Source: Alcaligenaceae bacterium SAGV5 (GTDB taxonomy: Bacteria > Pseudomonadota > Gammaproteobacteria > Burkholderiales > Burkholderiaceae_B). Taken from it: 64,000 nt of DNA. The stretch lies in the NCBI GenBank assembly GCA_009360345.1, contig SPDP01000002.1, positions 62,001-126,000 on the forward strand, read 5' to 3'. The notes beneath the pieces are model-generated. The model was not told the origin of the DNA, made no database searches, and was given only the letters and a program-made list of their open reading frames with translations. This document shows positions 8,616-19,299 of the stretch, in pieces. Both the position numbers and the translations under genes were made by a program. Each line of letters begins with the position of its first letter. Positions within the stretch are counted from its first letter, which is position 1.

Positions 8616-10862
8616 TCAGACCGCCTTGCGCAAAGGCGTGCGGATCGGCAGGGTCCGCACGCGCTCGCCGGTCGCGGCGAAGATCGCGTTGGCCAGGGCC
8701 GGCGCCAGCGGCGGCACGCCGGGCTCGCCCACCCCGGTGGGCGCATCCTGGGACGGCACGATGTGCACGTCGACACGCGGCATCTCGTTGATGCGCAGCA
8801 GCGGATAGTCGTGGAAGTTGCTCTGGACGACGGCCCCCTTGTCGAGGGTAATGGCGCCATGCAGCGCCGTCGACAGTGCAAAACCGATGCCCCCTTCCAT
8901 CTGCGCCTTGACCACATCCGGATTGATCGCCAGCCCGCAGGCCACGGCGCAGACCACGCGGTCCACCTTCAGTTCGCCGTCGGCGTCCACGGTCACCTCG
9001 ACCACCTGGGCGACCACGCTGTTGAAGGACTCGTGGACCGCCACGCCCCGGCCCCGGCGCGCGCCGCTCTTGCCCGCCGCCAGCGGACGGTCCCATTGCG
9101 CCGCCCGCGCCGCCGTATCCAGCGCGGCCAGATGGCGCGGATGGCCCTTGAGCAGCTCGCGCCGCAGCGCGACCGGATCCCGGCGCGCGGCCCGCGCCGC
9201 CTCGTCGACCAGCGTCTCGGCCGTGAACGCGGTATGCGTATGTCCGACCGACCGGTACCATTGCACGGGCACCCGCACATCGTCGGGCGTGTGCAATTCC
9301 ACGCTCAGGTTGGGAATGCCGTAGGGCAGATCGGACAGGCCTTCGACCGACGTGGCGTCGATGCCGTTCTTGATCATGAACTCCTCGAACACGGAGCCCT
9401 TGATCAGCGACTGCCCGACAATGCGCACCTGCCAGGCCTGCAGCCTGCCCCGCCCGTCCAGCGCGAGCCGGGCACGATGCAGGTACGCCGGCCGGTAATA
9501 GCCGCCGCGCATATCGTCCTCGCGCGTCCACACCATCTTGACCGGCACGTCGAACCCCGCCTTGCGCGCGCCCTGCGCGATGGCGACGGCCTCGACCACG
9601 TAGTCTGCGTGCGGGCTGGCGCGCCGGCCGAAGCTGCCGCCGGCATACAGCTGGTTGATCGTGACGCGCTCGGGAGCAATACCCAGATAGTCGGCCACGG
9701 CCTTCTGGTCCATGGTCTGGAACTGCTCGCCGTTCCAGATCTCGCACCGGCCGTCGCCCAGTTGCACGACGCAGTTCAGCGGCTCCATGCTGGCATGGGC
9801 CAGGAACGGAAACTCGTAGTCCGCTTCGATCACCTGGGCGGCCTTCGAAAACGCGGCCTCGACGTTGCCGCGGACGGCGGCGGGCAGCCCGGGCCGCGCG
9901 GCTGCCTGACGATACCGGGCCAGGATTTCGTCGCTGCCCTCGGCATAGGCGCGGCTTTCGTCCCATTGCACCTTCAGGGCATCGCGGCCGGTGCGCGCGG
10001 CCCAGGTATTGCGCGCCAGCACGGCAACGCCGGCCGAGCGGTGCGCCGCCCCCTCGAAGGGAATGGCCGCCACCACGCCGGGAACGGCCAGTGCCGCGCT
10101 GGCGTCGTAACCAGCCACGGTGGCGCCGAAGCGCGGGGCATGAGCCGCGATGGCGACCAGCATGCCGGGCAGTTGGACGTCCTGGGTGAACCGGGCACGG
10201 CCGTGCACCTTGTCGGCCGAGTCCGCGCGCCGCAGCGACGGCTTGCCGATCAGGGCGAACTCCTTGGGCGACTTGAGCCTGACCTTGGCGGGCACGGGCT
10301 GCGCCGCCGCGGCCCCGGCCAATTCGCCGAAGCCGGCCTGGCGGCCCGACGCGGCATGGCGGACCACGCCCGCGCGTACGGTAATCGTGGCCGGATCGAC
10401 CTTCCAGGCCCGCGCCGCCGCCCCGACCAGCATGGCGCGCGCGGCGGCGCCCGCCTCGCGCATCTGCTTGAAGGAGTTGGCCATGGCCGTACTGCCGCCG
10501 GTGCCCTGTATGCCCATGGCCAGGTTCTTGTAGCGCGCGGTATCGGCGGGCGCGCCTTCGACGCGCACCTGCGCCCAGTCGGCGTCGAGCTCATCGGCCA
10601 CCAGGGTCGCCAGGCCCGTATAGGCGCCCTGCCCCATTTCCACGTGCTTGGCATACACCGTGACGCGGCCCTGGGCATCGACGGAAAGAAAAGCATTGGG
10701 CGCGAAGGCATCCGCCTCGTCCGCCTGCGGCGCCGCGGCCAGGACGCCGGGCAGTTGCCAGCCCAGTACCAGCACGCCCGCGCCTTGCACGAACCTGCGG
10801 CGGCTGACATTGGCCAGGGAGGCTTGCGCGCGGTCGGCCTGATTGTCGAGGGTGAAGATCAT
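8616..10862 (-). CDS. iorB: Molybdopterin-binding large subunit, isoquinoline 1-oxidoreductase beta type
   Basis: 748 residues. The twin-arginine signal [10 protein letters not shown] at residues 20-29, followed by a hydrophobic stretch, sends the folded cofactor-containing enzyme to the periplasm. The body is a xanthine-oxidase-family molybdopterin domain of the IorB/aldehyde dehydrogenase type, with [31 protein letters not shown] and the C-terminal GVGEPGVPP holding the catalytic Glu. ATG 10862 follows AAGGGAGGG at good distance, so the shorter start is preferred over one at 10880. The partner 2Fe-2S subunit ends at 10877, with the two genes close-packed. The substrate (N-heterocycle or aldehyde) is unknown. 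Confidence 0.88.
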   Translation of the reverse strand: MIFTLDNQADRAQASLANVSRRRFVQGAGVLVLGWQLPGVLAAAPQADEADAFAPNAFLSVDAQGRVTVYAKHVEMGQGAYTGLATLVADELDADWAQVRVEGAPADTARYKNLAMGIQGTGGSTAMANSFKQMREAGAAARAMLVGAAARAWKVDPATITVRAGVVRHAASGRQAGFGELAGAAAAQPVPAKVRLKSPKEFALIGKPSLRRADSADKVHGRARFTQDVQLPGMLVAIAAHAPRFGATVAGYDASAALAVPGVVAAIPFEGAAHRSAGVAVLARNTWAARTGRDALKVQWDESRAYAEGSDEILARYRQAAARPGLPAAVRGNVEAAFSKAAQVIEADYEFPFLAHASMEPLNCVVQLGDGRCEIWNGEQFQTMDQKAVADYLGIAPERVTINQLYAGGSFGRRASPHADYVVEAVAIAQGARKAGFDVPVKMVWTREDDMRGGYYRPAYLHRARLALDGRGRLQAWQVRIVGQSLIKGSVFEEFMIKNGIDATSVEGLSDLPYGIPNLSVELHTPDDVRVPVQWYRSVGHTHTAFTAETLVDEAARAARRDPVALRRELLKGHPRHLAALDTAARAAQWDRPLAAGKSGARRGRGVAVHESFNSVVAQVVEVTVDADGELKVDRVVCAVACGLAINPDVVKAQMEGGIGFALSTALHGAITLDKGAVVQSNFHDYPLLRINEMPRVDVHIVPSQDAPTGVGEPGVPPLAPALANAIFAATGERVRTLPIRTPLRKAV

Positions 10863-10876
10863 GATGCCCTCCCTTT

Positions 10877-11338
10877 TCAAGCCAGCGCCTGGGCGGCGCG
10901 ATGGATCGCGGCCCGGATGCGGACATAGGTCGCGCAGCGGCAGGCGTTGCCGCTCATCGCCTCGTCGATGTCGTCATCCGTGGGGCGCGGGTTCGCGCGC
11001 AGCAGCGCGGCGGCCGACATGATCTGGCCGGACTGGCAGTATCCGCACTGCACGACGTCCAGTTCCTCCCACGCGGCCTGCACCGCCCGGCCCGCGGCGT
11101 CCCGGCCGACGCCTTCGATGGTCGTGACCGGCTTGCCTTCGACCGTGGAAACCGGGGTCACGCAGGCACGCACCGGCGCGCCGTCGACATGTACCGTACA
11201 GGCGCCGCACAGCGCCATCCCGCAGCCGTACTTCGTGCCGGTCAGGTTTGCCAGATCGCGCAGCGCCCACAGCAGCGGCATCTCGCCGGGCGCGTCGAGC
11301 GCAGTCTGTTTGCCGTTGATCTCGAGCTGAATCGCCAT
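10877..11338 (-). CDS. iorA: 2Fe-2S small subunit of the molybdo-hydroxylase, IorA type
   Basis: 153 residues with two 2Fe-2S domains. The N-terminal plant-ferredoxin cluster has C39, C44, C47 and C59 ([17 protein letters not shown]), and the C-terminal helical cluster has C98, C101, C133 and C135 ([15 protein letters not shown]). This arrangement passes electrons from the molybdenum centre to an external acceptor. It has no signal peptide and is presumably exported with IorB by the Tat system. ATG 11338 is preceded by AGGGGA; an in-frame GTG at 11344 is less likely. It opens the minus-strand iorA-iorB-araC cluster. Confidence 0.9.
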   Translation of the reverse strand: MAIQLEINGKQTALDAPGEMPLLWALRDLANLTGTKYGCGMALCGACTVHVDGAPVRACVTPVSTVEGKPVTTIEGVGRDAAGRAVQAAWEELDVVQCGYCQSGQIMSAAALLRANPRPTDDDIDEAMSGNACRCATYVRIRAAIHRAAQALA

Positions 11339-11535
11339 TGCCACGTCCCCTGCGGAAAAGATGCCGGACCCATGTCCGGCCCGTGACAGAGGTTACGTAC
11401 CGCAGCGGCCTGGGGACAATACCGATTCCTGCCTGTGTTTTGCCTGATCCTGCAAGACACGGGGAACCAGGTGGCGTCACATGGGGCTGGGCCGCCATGA
11501 CACCGCAGGCGGTCGGCAATCCAGCCGAAGCCGGC

Positions 11536-11865
11536 TCACGGCGCCTCGACGAGCTTCCTCAAGCGGCCGATGGCGCGGTCCCAGCCGGCCGAGATCGCGT
11601 CCAGGAACGCCCGCGCCTCGTCCACGCGCCGGGGATCCAGGGTGTACAGCACTTCCCGGCCATGGCGCTGGCGCAGGAGCAGGTCGGCCGCTTCCAGTAC
11701 CTGGAGGTGCTTGGCGACCGCCTGCCGCGAAATATCCCGGCCCTCGGCCAACGCAGTGGCCGACAGGGCGCCCGCGGCCAGCAGATGGCCGACCAGGGCC
11801 AAGCGGGTTGCGTCGCCCAGCGCGGCAAAGACCCGCGCCAGGTCCTGCTCACGCCCCGTCGACAT
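11536..11865 (-). CDS. ArsR-family winged-helix regulator
   Basis: 109 residues forming one winged helix: ARVFAALGDATRLALVGHL, then the recognition region ISRQAVAKHLQVLEAADLL and the wing RHGREVLYTLDP. It lacks the metal-binding Cys motif of ArsR/SmtB proteins. It belongs to the type usually paired with an AHSA1/SRPBCC protein, and indeed its first 17 bases overlap the end of the SRPBCC gene. It probably represses the pair. Here the SRPBCC gene comes first, whereas the regulator more often does. Confidence 0.9.
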   Translation of the reverse strand: MSTGREQDLARVFAALGDATRLALVGHLLAAGALSATALAEGRDISRQAVAKHLQVLEAADLLLRQRHGREVLYTLDPRRVDEARAFLDAISAGWDRAIGRLRKLVEAP

Positions 11866-12367
11866 GGCGCCGGAGGTTTTCGGCCTGGGCCTGCCAGCCG
11901 CCGTCGTTCATCATGAAGGCGCGTTCGCGCCGGTGCGCCGGCACGTGCTCGAACCCCGACTCGGCAATGGTCAGCCTCGTGCCCTCGGAAACGGTCTGCA
12001 GGCGGAATTCGACCAGGGTGGTGGGCTCCCGCTCGGGATCGCATGCCGCGTCGATGCCGAACGGCACCCAGCGGAAACTGAAGACGCTGGGCGGCTCCAT
12101 GCGTTCCACGGTGCAGAACACCGCATGCGGAAGCGGCGGCCGTATCGCCGCCGGCCGCAGGCCCAGCGACGCCTGGTAGCGCGCGATCTCGTCCTGGTCG
12201 AACCCTCCCTCGAAACTGCCCGTGATGGAGCGGCCGGGGGCAAAGGGCTGGTCCAGCCTGACGCCGAACCATTGCGCGAACTCCTCGATGTCGGTCAAGG
12301 CGCGCCAGACGCGCTCGACCGGCGCACGCAACACGACCTGCTTCTCGATACGGTCGAGCGGGTTCAT
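11849..12367 (-). CDS. SRPBCC/AHSA1-domain protein
   Basis: 172 residues of the START-like SRPBCC fold, AHSA1 branch. The opening IEKQVVLRAPVERVWRALTD and the middle segments FAQWFGVRL and TLVEFRLQTVSEGTRLTIAESGFE are typical of the hydrophobic-cavity domain. ATG 12367 has a perfect AAGGAG site, so the longer open frame upstream is not used. It overlaps the ArsR gene by 17 bp, giving a two-gene unit. Ligand and function are unknown; the family is often linked to small-molecule stress. Confidence 0.85.
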   Translation of the reverse strand: MNPLDRIEKQVVLRAPVERVWRALTDIEEFAQWFGVRLDQPFAPGRSITGSFEGGFDQDEIARYQASLGLRPAAIRPPLPHAVFCTVERMEPPSVFSFRWVPFGIDAACDPEREPTTLVEFRLQTVSEGTRLTIAESGFEHVPAHRRERAFMMNDGGWQAQAENLRRHVDGA

Positions 12368-12464
12368 GGCAGGCTCCTTCTGCAACCATTTGGTTGCAAG
12401 ATACAGTGTCCCGCCGAACCGTGCAATGCCTGCGTTGCACACTATTACGGAGTCCCTGCCCGGG

Positions 12465-14006
12465 TCACACCATCAGCTCGATCAGAAACGGGGCATTCCG
12501 GCCGAAGCTGCTTGTCATGAGATCCGCGCACTGCTCCAGCGTAGTCGCCCTCGCAGCCTCGACCCCCATTCCGTTGGCAAGCTGGACCCAACCCAGGAAC
12601 GGGTTGCCCAGATCCAGCATGCTCATGGCGGTGTCGCCCGGAACGGCTCCCACGCTCGCGTATTCGCCGATGAGAATGTTGTACTTGCTGTTGTTGAGGA
12701 TGACCGTGGTGACCGGCAATTGCTCGCGCGCCTGCGTCCATAGCGACTGAAGCGAATACATGGCCGAACCGTCCGCCTGCAGATTGATCACCCGGCGCTG
12801 CCTGCCCGCCCCCAGCGCGGCGCCGGTGGCCACGGGCATTCCATCGCCGATGGCACCGCCCGCCAGATGCAGCCAGTCGTGCGCGGGCGCGGCGTGGGTG
12901 AATGGGTAGAAGCCCCGGCCGTAGGAAATGCTCTCGTCGGAGACGATGGCATGCTCGGGCATCACGGCCGCGAGTGTCCGGGCCAGGCCTTCGGGCGTGG
13001 GGGCGCCGCTCCCCGGGCCCGGACGGGGCCCCGGGTCCGGCACGGCCGCCGCCGGAGCGTCGAGCGCCTTCACCAACCCTCGGAGCGCCTCGACGGGATC
13101 CTGGTCCGGCCGGGACAAGACATGGAACCGGGCGTCGGGATGGTGCTGGATCGACGGCTGGCCGGGATAGCCGAAGAACCCTACCGGCGGCTCGGCGTTC
13201 ACCAGGATGATATGCCTGAACCGATCCAGCGCCTCGATGGCCTGGTTCATGCCGTAAGGCACCCGTTCGAGTTGCATTCGGCCACGGCCCCGCGCCAGAT
13301 GCGCATTCACATAGCTGGCCATCACGGTCGCGCCCGTCGCGCAGGCGACTCGCCAGGCGAGCTGTTGCGCGTCGGCAAGCACGCCATGCCCCGCCAGCAG
13401 GATGAGCACGTCCCGGTTGTCCCGCAGCATGCGCGCCGCGCCCTCGATGGCAACCCCGTCTATCGCATGGGGCGACGGCGGATCCACCGGAACGCCGACC
13501 ACGCCGCCCTCTTGCCAGGACACGTCGGCAGGCAGGATCAGGGTCGCGATCTGTCCGGGAAAGGTGCGCGCCGCGCGCACCGCATCCACCGCGTCACGCC
13601 CGAGATCGGCGGTCCGGGCGCTGGTGCGCACCCAGGCGGAAACGGTCCGCGCCATTCCCGCCGTATCGGCGGTCAGCGGCGCGTCGTAGGGGCGATGATA
13701 GGTCGCCTGGTCGCCCACGATGTTGACGATGCCGCTGCGCGCGCGGCGGGCGTTGTGCAGGTTGCCCATGCCGTTGGCCAGGCCGGGACCGCAATGCAAC
13801 AGCGTACAGGCAGGCTTGCGGGCCAGGCGGAAATAGCCATCCGCCATGCCCGTGACGATGTTCTCCTGCAGGCCGAGCACGCATTTCATCCCGGGACTCT
13901 GGTCCAGCGCGGCAACGAAATGCATCTCGCTCGTGCCCGGGTTCGCGAAGCAGGTATCCACGCCGGCGGCCAACAAGGTTTCCACCAGGCTCTTCGCACC
14001 GTTCAT
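12465..14006 (-). CDS. Thiamine-diphosphate-dependent enzyme (acetolactate synthase/benzoylformate decarboxylase-like)
   Basis: 513 residues with the three ThDP-enzyme domains. The N-terminal PYR domain holds the activating Glu in LQENIVTGMADGYFRLARKP, a central domain follows, and the C-terminal PP domain has the cofactor motif QADGSAMYSLQSLWTQ to VILNN. The canonical GDG is ADG here. The PYR motif resembles benzoylformate decarboxylase more than IlvB, and there is no IlvN-like subunit nearby, so it probably decarboxylates a 2-oxo acid (inference). ATG 14006 with AGGAG is preferred over a TTG at 14012. Upstream (14030-14110) lies a copy of the promoter box also found before two other units in the window. 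Confidence 0.82.
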   Translation of the reverse strand: MNGAKSLVETLLAAGVDTCFANPGTSEMHFVAALDQSPGMKCVLGLQENIVTGMADGYFRLARKPACTLLHCGPGLANGMGNLHNARRARSGIVNIVGDQATYHRPYDAPLTADTAGMARTVSAWVRTSARTADLGRDAVDAVRAARTFPGQIATLILPADVSWQEGGVVGVPVDPPSPHAIDGVAIEGAARMLRDNRDVLILLAGHGVLADAQQLAWRVACATGATVMASYVNAHLARGRGRMQLERVPYGMNQAIEALDRFRHIILVNAEPPVGFFGYPGQPSIQHHPDARFHVLSRPDQDPVEALRGLVKALDAPAAAVPDPGPRPGPGSGAPTPEGLARTLAAVMPEHAIVSDESISYGRGFYPFTHAAPAHDWLHLAGGAIGDGMPVATGAALGAGRQRRVINLQADGSAMYSLQSLWTQAREQLPVTTVILNNSKYNILIGEYASVGAVPGDTAMSMLDLGNPFLGWVQLANGMGVEAARATTLEQCADLMTSSFGRNAPFLIELMV

Positions 14007-14024
14007 CCGCAAGTCTCCTATTCA

Positions 14025-14112
14025 AGGCGCCCATGTTGGCATCGAGCGCGCGAGGAAGCGATGGACGATACGGAACAAAAGTCTCCTTTGTTGCACCTGC
14101 GTCCGTTTCCGG
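14025..14112 (-). promoter_or_regulatory. Shared promoter box, copy 1 (before the ThDP gene)
   Basis: On the plus strand, bases 14058-14110 align with 19344-19396 and 24413-24465: GCGATGGAC, then a degenerate core GACGATACGGAACAAAAGTC at 14064-14083, then TCTCCTTTGTT and CCTGCGT. Related sequence extends back to about 14025. In this copy the central palindrome is eroded. The box lies 58 bp upstream of the ThDP gene start. Confidence 0.6.
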
Positions 14113-14132
14113 CCGCACGGCGGCCCCCTCCC

Positions 14133-14828
14133 CTACTGCGGCACCGGCTCCCCGGCCATTTTTTCCAGCTTTGCCCAGTCCACGATGGAGATCTTTCCAT
14201 ACCGGATCTCGACGATGCCTTCTTCCGCCATCGCGCGCAGCACCCGATTGACCACTTGCCTTCGCGTTCCCAGCATCGTGGCGATTTCGACCTGCGACAG
14301 GCTGACATCGGCGGATTCCGGGCCACGCCGGGATCTGGCATGGATGGCCCGCAGCAATTGCGCGATCCGGGCATTCGTCGGGTGGGTCGCCGCGCTTTCG
14401 AAGTGATCGAGCGCGCGCCGGTGCCGCTGGCCAAGCCCGGCAAACAGCGTGAACGACAGCTTGCCATCCTCGGACAGGATTTCTCGCAGCAAAGGCGCCG
14501 GAATCCTGACCAGGATGCTCTTCTGCTTGCACATCGCCGTGTAGAAATACGGAACCTGGGTCAGGACGGGCCCCAGGCCATGGTAGTCCCCGGGCAGATG
14601 CAACCCCGCCGTGAAGCTCCTGCCCGATGGCGTCCCGCGGACGAGACGCAGCGACCCCGTTGCCAGGATGTAGAGGAAGTCGGCGGTGTCCCCTGTCCGG
14701 ATCAGGCAGGTATCCGCCTCGACCGTGCACAAGTCCGCCGCCGCGACGAGGCGGGAGACCGTCTCCGCGGGCCATGTCGAGAAAAGCTCCGACTGGGAGA
14801 TCACCAGCCTGACCAACGTATTTTCCAT
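14133..14828 (-). CDS. Crp/Fnr-family transcriptional regulator
   Basis: 231 residues. A cyclic-nucleotide-binding-type beta barrel occupies about residues 15-140 (DTCLIRTGDTADFLYILATGS, LHLPGDYHGLG), followed by a long dimer helix and a C-terminal HTH (VSLSQVEIATMLGTRRQVVNRVLRAM). There are no N-terminal cysteines for an iron-sulphur cluster as in FNR. It is divergent from the second ThDP gene (15003) and upstream of the first, so it is the natural candidate regulator for both. Whether it binds the shared promoter box is untested. Confidence 0.9.
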   Translation of the reverse strand: MENTLVRLVISQSELFSTWPAETVSRLVAAADLCTVEADTCLIRTGDTADFLYILATGSLRLVRGTPSGRSFTAGLHLPGDYHGLGPVLTQVPYFYTAMCKQKSILVRIPAPLLREILSEDGKLSFTLFAGLGQRHRRALDHFESAATHPTNARIAQLLRAIHARSRRGPESADVSLSQVEIATMLGTRRQVVNRVLRAMAEEGIVEIRYGKISIVDWAKLEKMAGEPVPQ

Positions 14829-15002
14829 AACCTCGGAGTTCCTGGTACCGACCTAAGACGGAAGGAAAGGCCCGCTCCTTCCGGATACATAGCAACAAAC
14901 ACGACAATCGCTTTGCTTTCACCGTTGTCCGGGGGACGTCGGCTTGCCTAAACTTGCCGCCGGCCTGCTCTTGCCCAGAGGCAATGCTATCAAGGACCCG
15001 CA

Positions 15003-16745
15003 ATGAACGTGACGCCATCCTCCCCTTCAGGCTCCGGCCCCTCCACCGAACGAACCGCCAGTGCCGTCCTGGCCAGCCAGCTCGCGATACATGGCGTCAA
15101 GCATATTTTCTGCGTCCCCGGAGAAAGCTATCTCGCCGTCCTCGATGCATTGCTCGACGTTCCCATTGAAGTCACCGTATGCCGCCAGGAAAGCGGCGCC
15201 GCGATGATGGCCGAAGCCCAGGCCAAGCTGACGGGAACCCCCGGCATCTGCTTCGTGACGCGCGGCCCGGGCGCCACGAATGCCGCGGCCGGCATCCACG
15301 TCGCAAGCCAGGACTCGACTCCGATGATACTGTTCGTCGGGCAGGTCGCGCGCGACATGAGGGGCCGCGAGAGCTTCCAGGAGCTGGACTACCCCTCCGT
15401 CTTCGGCAGCATGGCCAAGTGGGTGGTCGAGATAGACGATGCGCGGCGGATTCCCGAATTGTTGTCGCGCGCCTTCCATGTCGCCACTTCCGGCCGCCCT
15501 GGCCCGGTGGTCGTGGCCTTGCCGGAAGACATGCTGACCGACGTCGTCGACGTGCCGGACGCGCTTGCCTACCAGGTCACCGAGACCTACCCGGCACCGG
15601 AGCACATCGAGCAACTGCAAACGCTGCTCGCCAACGCGCAGCGTCCCCTGGCCATCCTCGGCGGCAGCCGCTGGTCCGCCGAGGACGTCGAACGCATCCA
15701 GGGCTTCGCCCAGGCGTTCCAATTGCCGGTGGTCTGTTCGTTCCGGCGGCAGATGCTGTTTCCCCAGTCGCATCCCTGCTACGCGGGCGAACTCGGCTTC
15801 GGCGCCAACCCGCGATTGCTGGACCGGATCAGGCAGTCGGACCTTATCCTGCTGATCGGCGGCCGGCTGTCCGAGGCTCCGTCCCAGGGCTATTCGTTGC
15901 TGGACGTGCCAAATCCCAGGCAGAAACTCGTGCATGTGCACACCGACCCCGACGAACTCGGCCGCGTGTACCGGGCACACCTGGCCATCAACGCGACGCC
16001 GCGGGGATTCTGCGCCAGCGTGGCCGCCCTGCAGGCCACGCCCGGGCGCGCGACCGGCGAGTGGGTGCGCGATGCCGCGGCCGATGCCATTCGATGGCGC
16101 GACCTCTCGCCGATCCAGGTTCCTGGCGAACTCAAGATGCCCGACGTCATGCGCGCGCTTCAGAAGGAACTTCCCCGGGATACGATCATCTGCAACGGCG
16201 CCGGCAACTTCTGTACCTGGGGCCAGAGATTCTGGCCGTTCGAGGCATTCGGCACCCAGCTCGCGCCGACCTCGGGCTCGATGGGCTACGGGTTTCCCGC
16301 CGGCGTGGGCGCCAAGCGGCTCTATCCGGACAAGACAGTGGTGGTCCTGGCCGGCGACGGCGACTTCCTGATGACCGGACAGGAGTTCGCGACGGCGGTC
16401 CAGTACGAGCTGCCGCTGATCGTGCTGCTGATCGACAACGGGATGTACGGCACGATCCGGGCGCACCAGGAGCGCGGATACCCGGGCAGGGTGTCCGCGA
16501 CGACCTTGCGCAACCCGGACTTCGTCGCCTATGCCCGCGCATTCGGCGGATATGGCGAGCGGCTCACCACCGCGGACGACTGCGGCCCCGCGCTGCGCAG
16601 GGCATTGGCGTCGGGTCTGCCCAGCCTGCTGCACTGCGTGATCGACCCCGAGGCCATCACGCCTTCTTCGACCCTGACCCAATTGCGCACGCAGGCGCTC
16701 GAACGCCTGGAGCAAGCGGCGCGCAAGAACGGACCGCCGCGTTGA
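15003..16745 (+). CDS. Thiamine-diphosphate-dependent enzyme, acetolactate synthase-like
   Basis: 580 residues, the normal size for the IlvB/oxalyl-CoA decarboxylase superfamily. The PYR domain has [17 protein letters not shown] and the activating Glu in [20 protein letters not shown]; the PP domain carries the classic [20 protein letters not shown] to LLIDN. AAGGA just before ATG 15003 supports the start. A semialdehyde dehydrogenase follows after 13 bp, so the pair probably converts a 2-oxo acid to an aldehyde and then to an acid (inference). It is only moderately similar to the other ThDP enzyme at 12465, so this is not a recent duplication. Confidence 0.83.
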   Translation: MNVTPSSPSGSGPSTERTASAVLASQLAIHGVKHIFCVPGESYLAVLDALLDVPIEVTVCRQESGAAMMAEAQAKLTGTPGICFVTRGPGATNAAAGIHVASQDSTPMILFVGQVARDMRGRESFQELDYPSVFGSMAKWVVEIDDARRIPELLSRAFHVATSGRPGPVVVALPEDMLTDVVDVPDALAYQVTETYPAPEHIEQLQTLLANAQRPLAILGGSRWSAEDVERIQGFAQAFQLPVVCSFRRQMLFPQSHPCYAGELGFGANPRLLDRIRQSDLILLIGGRLSEAPSQGYSLLDVPNPRQKLVHVHTDPDELGRVYRAHLAINATPRGFCASVAALQATPGRATGEWVRDAAADAIRWRDLSPIQVPGELKMPDVMRALQKELPRDTIICNGAGNFCTWGQRFWPFEAFGTQLAPTSGSMGYGFPAGVGAKRLYPDKTVVVLAGDGDFLMTGQEFATAVQYELPLIVLLIDNGMYGTIRAHQERGYPGRVSATTLRNPDFVAYARAFGGYGERLTTADDCGPALRRALASGLPSLLHCVIDPEAITPSSTLTQLRTQALERLEQAARKNGPPR

Positions 16746-16758
16746 AGGAACCGAAAAA

Positions 16759-18195
16759 ATGACCTATCCCGATACGCAGTTGTTCATTGCCAACCTGTTC
16801 CAGGATGCGGCCGATGGCCGTTCGCTCCCGGTGGTCAACCCGGCGACGGGCGCGGAAATCGGCCGCGTCAGCCATGCCGGGATCGCCGATCTCGACCGCG
16901 CGCTGGCGGCGGCGCGACAAGGATTCGACACCTGGCGCAACACGCCGGCAGCCGAGCGCGCCCGGCTCATGCGGCGCGCCGCCATGCTGCTGCGCGAGCG
17001 CGTCGACGACATCGCGGCCATCATCACGCAGGAACAGGGAAAACCCCTGGCCGAAGCCAGGGGCGAGGCCTCGATGGCGGCCGAAATGATCGATTGGTTC
17101 GCGGACGAAGGCCTGCGAGTCTATGGCCGTATCGTGCCCTCGCGCCTGCCGGGTGCGCAGCAGATGGTGCTGAAAGATCCGGTGGGGCCGGTGGCGGCGT
17201 TCACGCCCTGGAACTTTCCGATCAATCAGGCGACACGCAAGGTGGCGGCCTCGCTGGCCACGGGTTGCTCGATCATCCTCAAGGCCGCCGAAGAAACACC
17301 CGCGGCGGCGGCGGCCCTGGTGCGGGCTTTCGCCGACGCGGGTTTGCCGCCGGGCGTGATCGGCCTCGTCTACGGCAATCCGGCCGAGATTTCCGCCCAT
17401 CTGATCGCCCATCCGGCCATCCGCCTGGTCTCGTTCACGGGGTCGACACCGGTTGGCAAGCAACTCGCCGCGCTCGCCGGCCAGCACATGAAACGGGTCA
17501 CGATGGAACTCGGTGGCCATGCCCCGGTCATCGTGGCCGACGATGCCGATATCGAACTTGCGATCCGATCCGCTGGCGGCGCCAAGTTCCGCAATGCCGG
17601 CCAGGTCTGCATCTCGCCCACCCGGTTCCTCGTGCACGAGAGTCTGTGCACGGACTTCGCCGCCGCCCTGGCCGCCCACGCGCGGAAACTGAAGGTTGGC
17701 GACGGACTCGCCGCGGGCACGCAGATGGGGCCGCTCGCCAACCCGCGCCGGCTCGCGGCGATGGGCGAACTCACCGACGACGCGGTCCGGCGCGGCGCCA
17801 CGATCGAGGCCGGAGGCGAACGCCTGGGCAAGGCTGGAAATTTCTGGGCACCGACCGTCCTGACCGGCGTGCCGCTGGACGCGAAGCTGCTCAACGACGA
17901 ACCCTTCGGCCCGATCGCCGTGGTACGCGGCTTCACGACGCTGGATGAGGCGATCGCCGAGGCGAACCGGCTGCCTTACGGGCTCGCGGGCTTTGCTTTC
18001 ACGCGCTCGCTGAAGAATGCGTACATGTTGTCGCAACGCGTCGAGGTCGGCATGCTGTGGATCAACCAGCCTGCCGCCGCCTGGCCTGAACTGCCCTTCG
18101 GCGGCGTGAAAGACTCGGGTTACGGCTCGGACGGCGGACCGGAGGCCCTGGAGGCCCACCTCAATACCCGCGTGGTGTCCGTGATGAACGTGTGA
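16759..18195 (+). CDS. NAD(P)-dependent succinate-semialdehyde/2-oxoglutarate-semialdehyde dehydrogenase family
   Basis: 478 residues, matching the GabD-type aldehyde dehydrogenase class in length and motifs. These include [20 protein letters not shown], the nucleotide-loop segment [12 protein letters not shown], the catalytic Glu in [13 protein letters not shown], the catalytic Cys in [15 protein letters not shown] and EPFGPIAVV. It starts 13 bp after the ThDP enzyme and is clearly co-transcribed. Exact aldehyde unknown; with an IlvD/Edd dehydratase nearby, 2-oxoglutarate semialdehyde from a pentonate is one option. Confidence 0.88.
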   Translation: MTYPDTQLFIANLFQDAADGRSLPVVNPATGAEIGRVSHAGIADLDRALAAARQGFDTWRNTPAAERARLMRRAAMLLRERVDDIAAIITQEQGKPLAEARGEASMAAEMIDWFADEGLRVYGRIVPSRLPGAQQMVLKDPVGPVAAFTPWNFPINQATRKVAASLATGCSIILKAAEETPAAAAALVRAFADAGLPPGVIGLVYGNPAEISAHLIAHPAIRLVSFTGSTPVGKQLAALAGQHMKRVTMELGGHAPVIVADDADIELAIRSAGGAKFRNAGQVCISPTRFLVHESLCTDFAAALAAHARKLKVGDGLAAGTQMGPLANPRRLAAMGELTDDAVRRGATIEAGGERLGKAGNFWAPTVLTGVPLDAKLLNDEPFGPIAVVRGFTTLDEAIAEANRLPYGLAGFAFTRSLKNAYMLSQRVEVGMLWINQPAAAWPELPFGGVKDSGYGSDGGPEALEAHLNTRVVSVMNV

Positions 18196-18203
18196 AGACG
18201 GCA

Positions 18204-18231
18204 GGCAGGGGAGCCGGCCGGCGCCCCTGCC
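18204..18231. terminator. Intergenic hairpin between convergent genes
   Basis: An 8-bp perfect stem (GGCAGGGG paired with CCCCTGCC, 12-nt GC-rich loop) lies between the stops of the dehydrogenase and the first of the twin Bug genes. There is no U-tract, so it may act as a weak or factor-dependent bidirectional terminator. Confidence 0.4.
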
Positions 18232-18252
18232 ATGCCAGCGCGCCGCCGCCTG

Positions 18253-19239
18253 TTACTGCAGCTCGATCCTGGCGTCCTGGATCACCTTTTGCCACCGGCC
18301 CATGTCGGTCGAGAGCAACTCGCGCGCCTGGGCCGTCGTCCCTCCCAGCACGCGCGATCCCGTGTTCTCGAGGCGTGCCCGGGTTTCCGGATTGTTCAGC
18401 ACGGTCTGCACCGCCTTGTTCAAGCGCTCCACCACCGCGGCAGGGGTTTTCGCGGGGGCCAGGAGCATCCCCCAGGACGCCACCTGAACCTTGGGATAGC
18501 CAAGCTCGGTGAAGGTCGGCACGTCAGGCAGCCGGGGACTCCGGTGCGTGCCGTTCCCGATGGCCAACGCATTCAAGCTACCCTCGGCCACCAGGCCGTA
18601 CATCGGCGGCAAATACTCGAATGCGACATCGATGTCGCCGCTCTGCAGGGCGGTATTCAGATTGGCCGCCGTCCTGAACGGCACGATGGTGTAGCTGAGG
18701 TTCGCGTTCGACTTGAACAGTTCGGCCGACAGGTGTTGCAGCGTACCCAAAAAGGAAATACCCACCGTGAAACGATCGCCCTTGGCCTTCGCTTCGCGCA
18801 CCACGTCCTGGACATCCTTCAGCTTGGATTTCTTGCCCGCGAGCAGCAGCACATCGTTGCTCGTCGTGATCGAGATCGGCGTGAAGCTTTTTTCTATGTC
18901 GTAGGGAGCCGTGCGGAACAACGATTGGCTGATCGCCGCCCCGACACCGACATAGATCATCGTGTAGCCATCCGGCGCCGCCGCGGCCACCTGCCTGATC
19001 GCGCCGATCCCGCCCGTGCCCGGGCGGTTCTCCACGACGACCTGCTGGCCCAGTTCCTCGCTCAGCCCATTCGCGAGGATGCGGGAAATGCCATCGGCGA
19101 TATTGCCCGCGGCAAACGGCACGACCAGGGTAATGGGCCGGGTGGGGAAATCGACGCCGGGCTTCGCCGCCATCGCCGTGGCGACACAGGACCATCCCAG
19201 CCAGGCGATTCCCGCGCATTTCGCGATTTTCTGTCTCAT
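18253..19239 (-). CDS. Bug-family substrate-binding protein, twin copy 1
   Basis: 328 residues with a signal peptide (IAKCAGIAWLGWSCVATAMAAK) and the Bug signature FPTRPITLVVPFAAGNIADG, EELGQQVVVENRPGTGG and APDGYTMIY. It is a near-identical twin of the gene at 21294-22280 in length and throughout the sequence. ATG 19239 after GGAAGG is the start shared with the twin. Directly upstream, bases 19240-19290 still encode the C-terminal tail MDYPKKTA of the Rieske oxygenase that precedes the twin, so this copy arose by duplication. It is divergent from the IlvD/Edd dehydratase. Confidence 0.9.
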   Translation of the reverse strand: MRQKIAKCAGIAWLGWSCVATAMAAKPGVDFPTRPITLVVPFAAGNIADGISRILANGLSEELGQQVVVENRPGTGGIGAIRQVAAAAPDGYTMIYVGVGAAISQSLFRTAPYDIEKSFTPISITTSNDVLLLAGKKSKLKDVQDVVREAKAKGDRFTVGISFLGTLQHLSAELFKSNANLSYTIVPFRTAANLNTALQSGDIDVAFEYLPPMYGLVAEGSLNALAIGNGTHRSPRLPDVPTFTELGYPKVQVASWGMLLAPAKTPAAVVERLNKAVQTVLNNPETRARLENTGSRVLGGTTAQARELLSTDMGRWQKVIQDARIELQ

Positions 19240-19258
19240 CTGCCTTCCTTCCTTCGTG

Positions 19259-19288
19259 CCGATCAAGCGGTTTTCTTCGGATAGTCCA
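19259..19288 (-). pseudogene. Remnant of the Rieske oxygenase 3' end
   Basis: Read on the minus strand, this stretch encodes MDYPKKTA followed by a stop. The intact Rieske gene at 22304 ends MDYTKKTA and has the same spacing to its own Bug gene. The remnant has no start and no upstream oxygenase coding sequence. It marks the edge of the duplicated segment. Confidence 0.75.
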
Positions 19289-19299
19289 TGTCCTGCATG

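Noticed and set aside
14903..14930. GACAA...TTGTC between the Crp/Fnr gene and the second ThDP gene as a fourth copy of the shared box
   Set aside because: The spacing differs (17 instead of about 8-10 bases) and the flanks do not match the other three copies.
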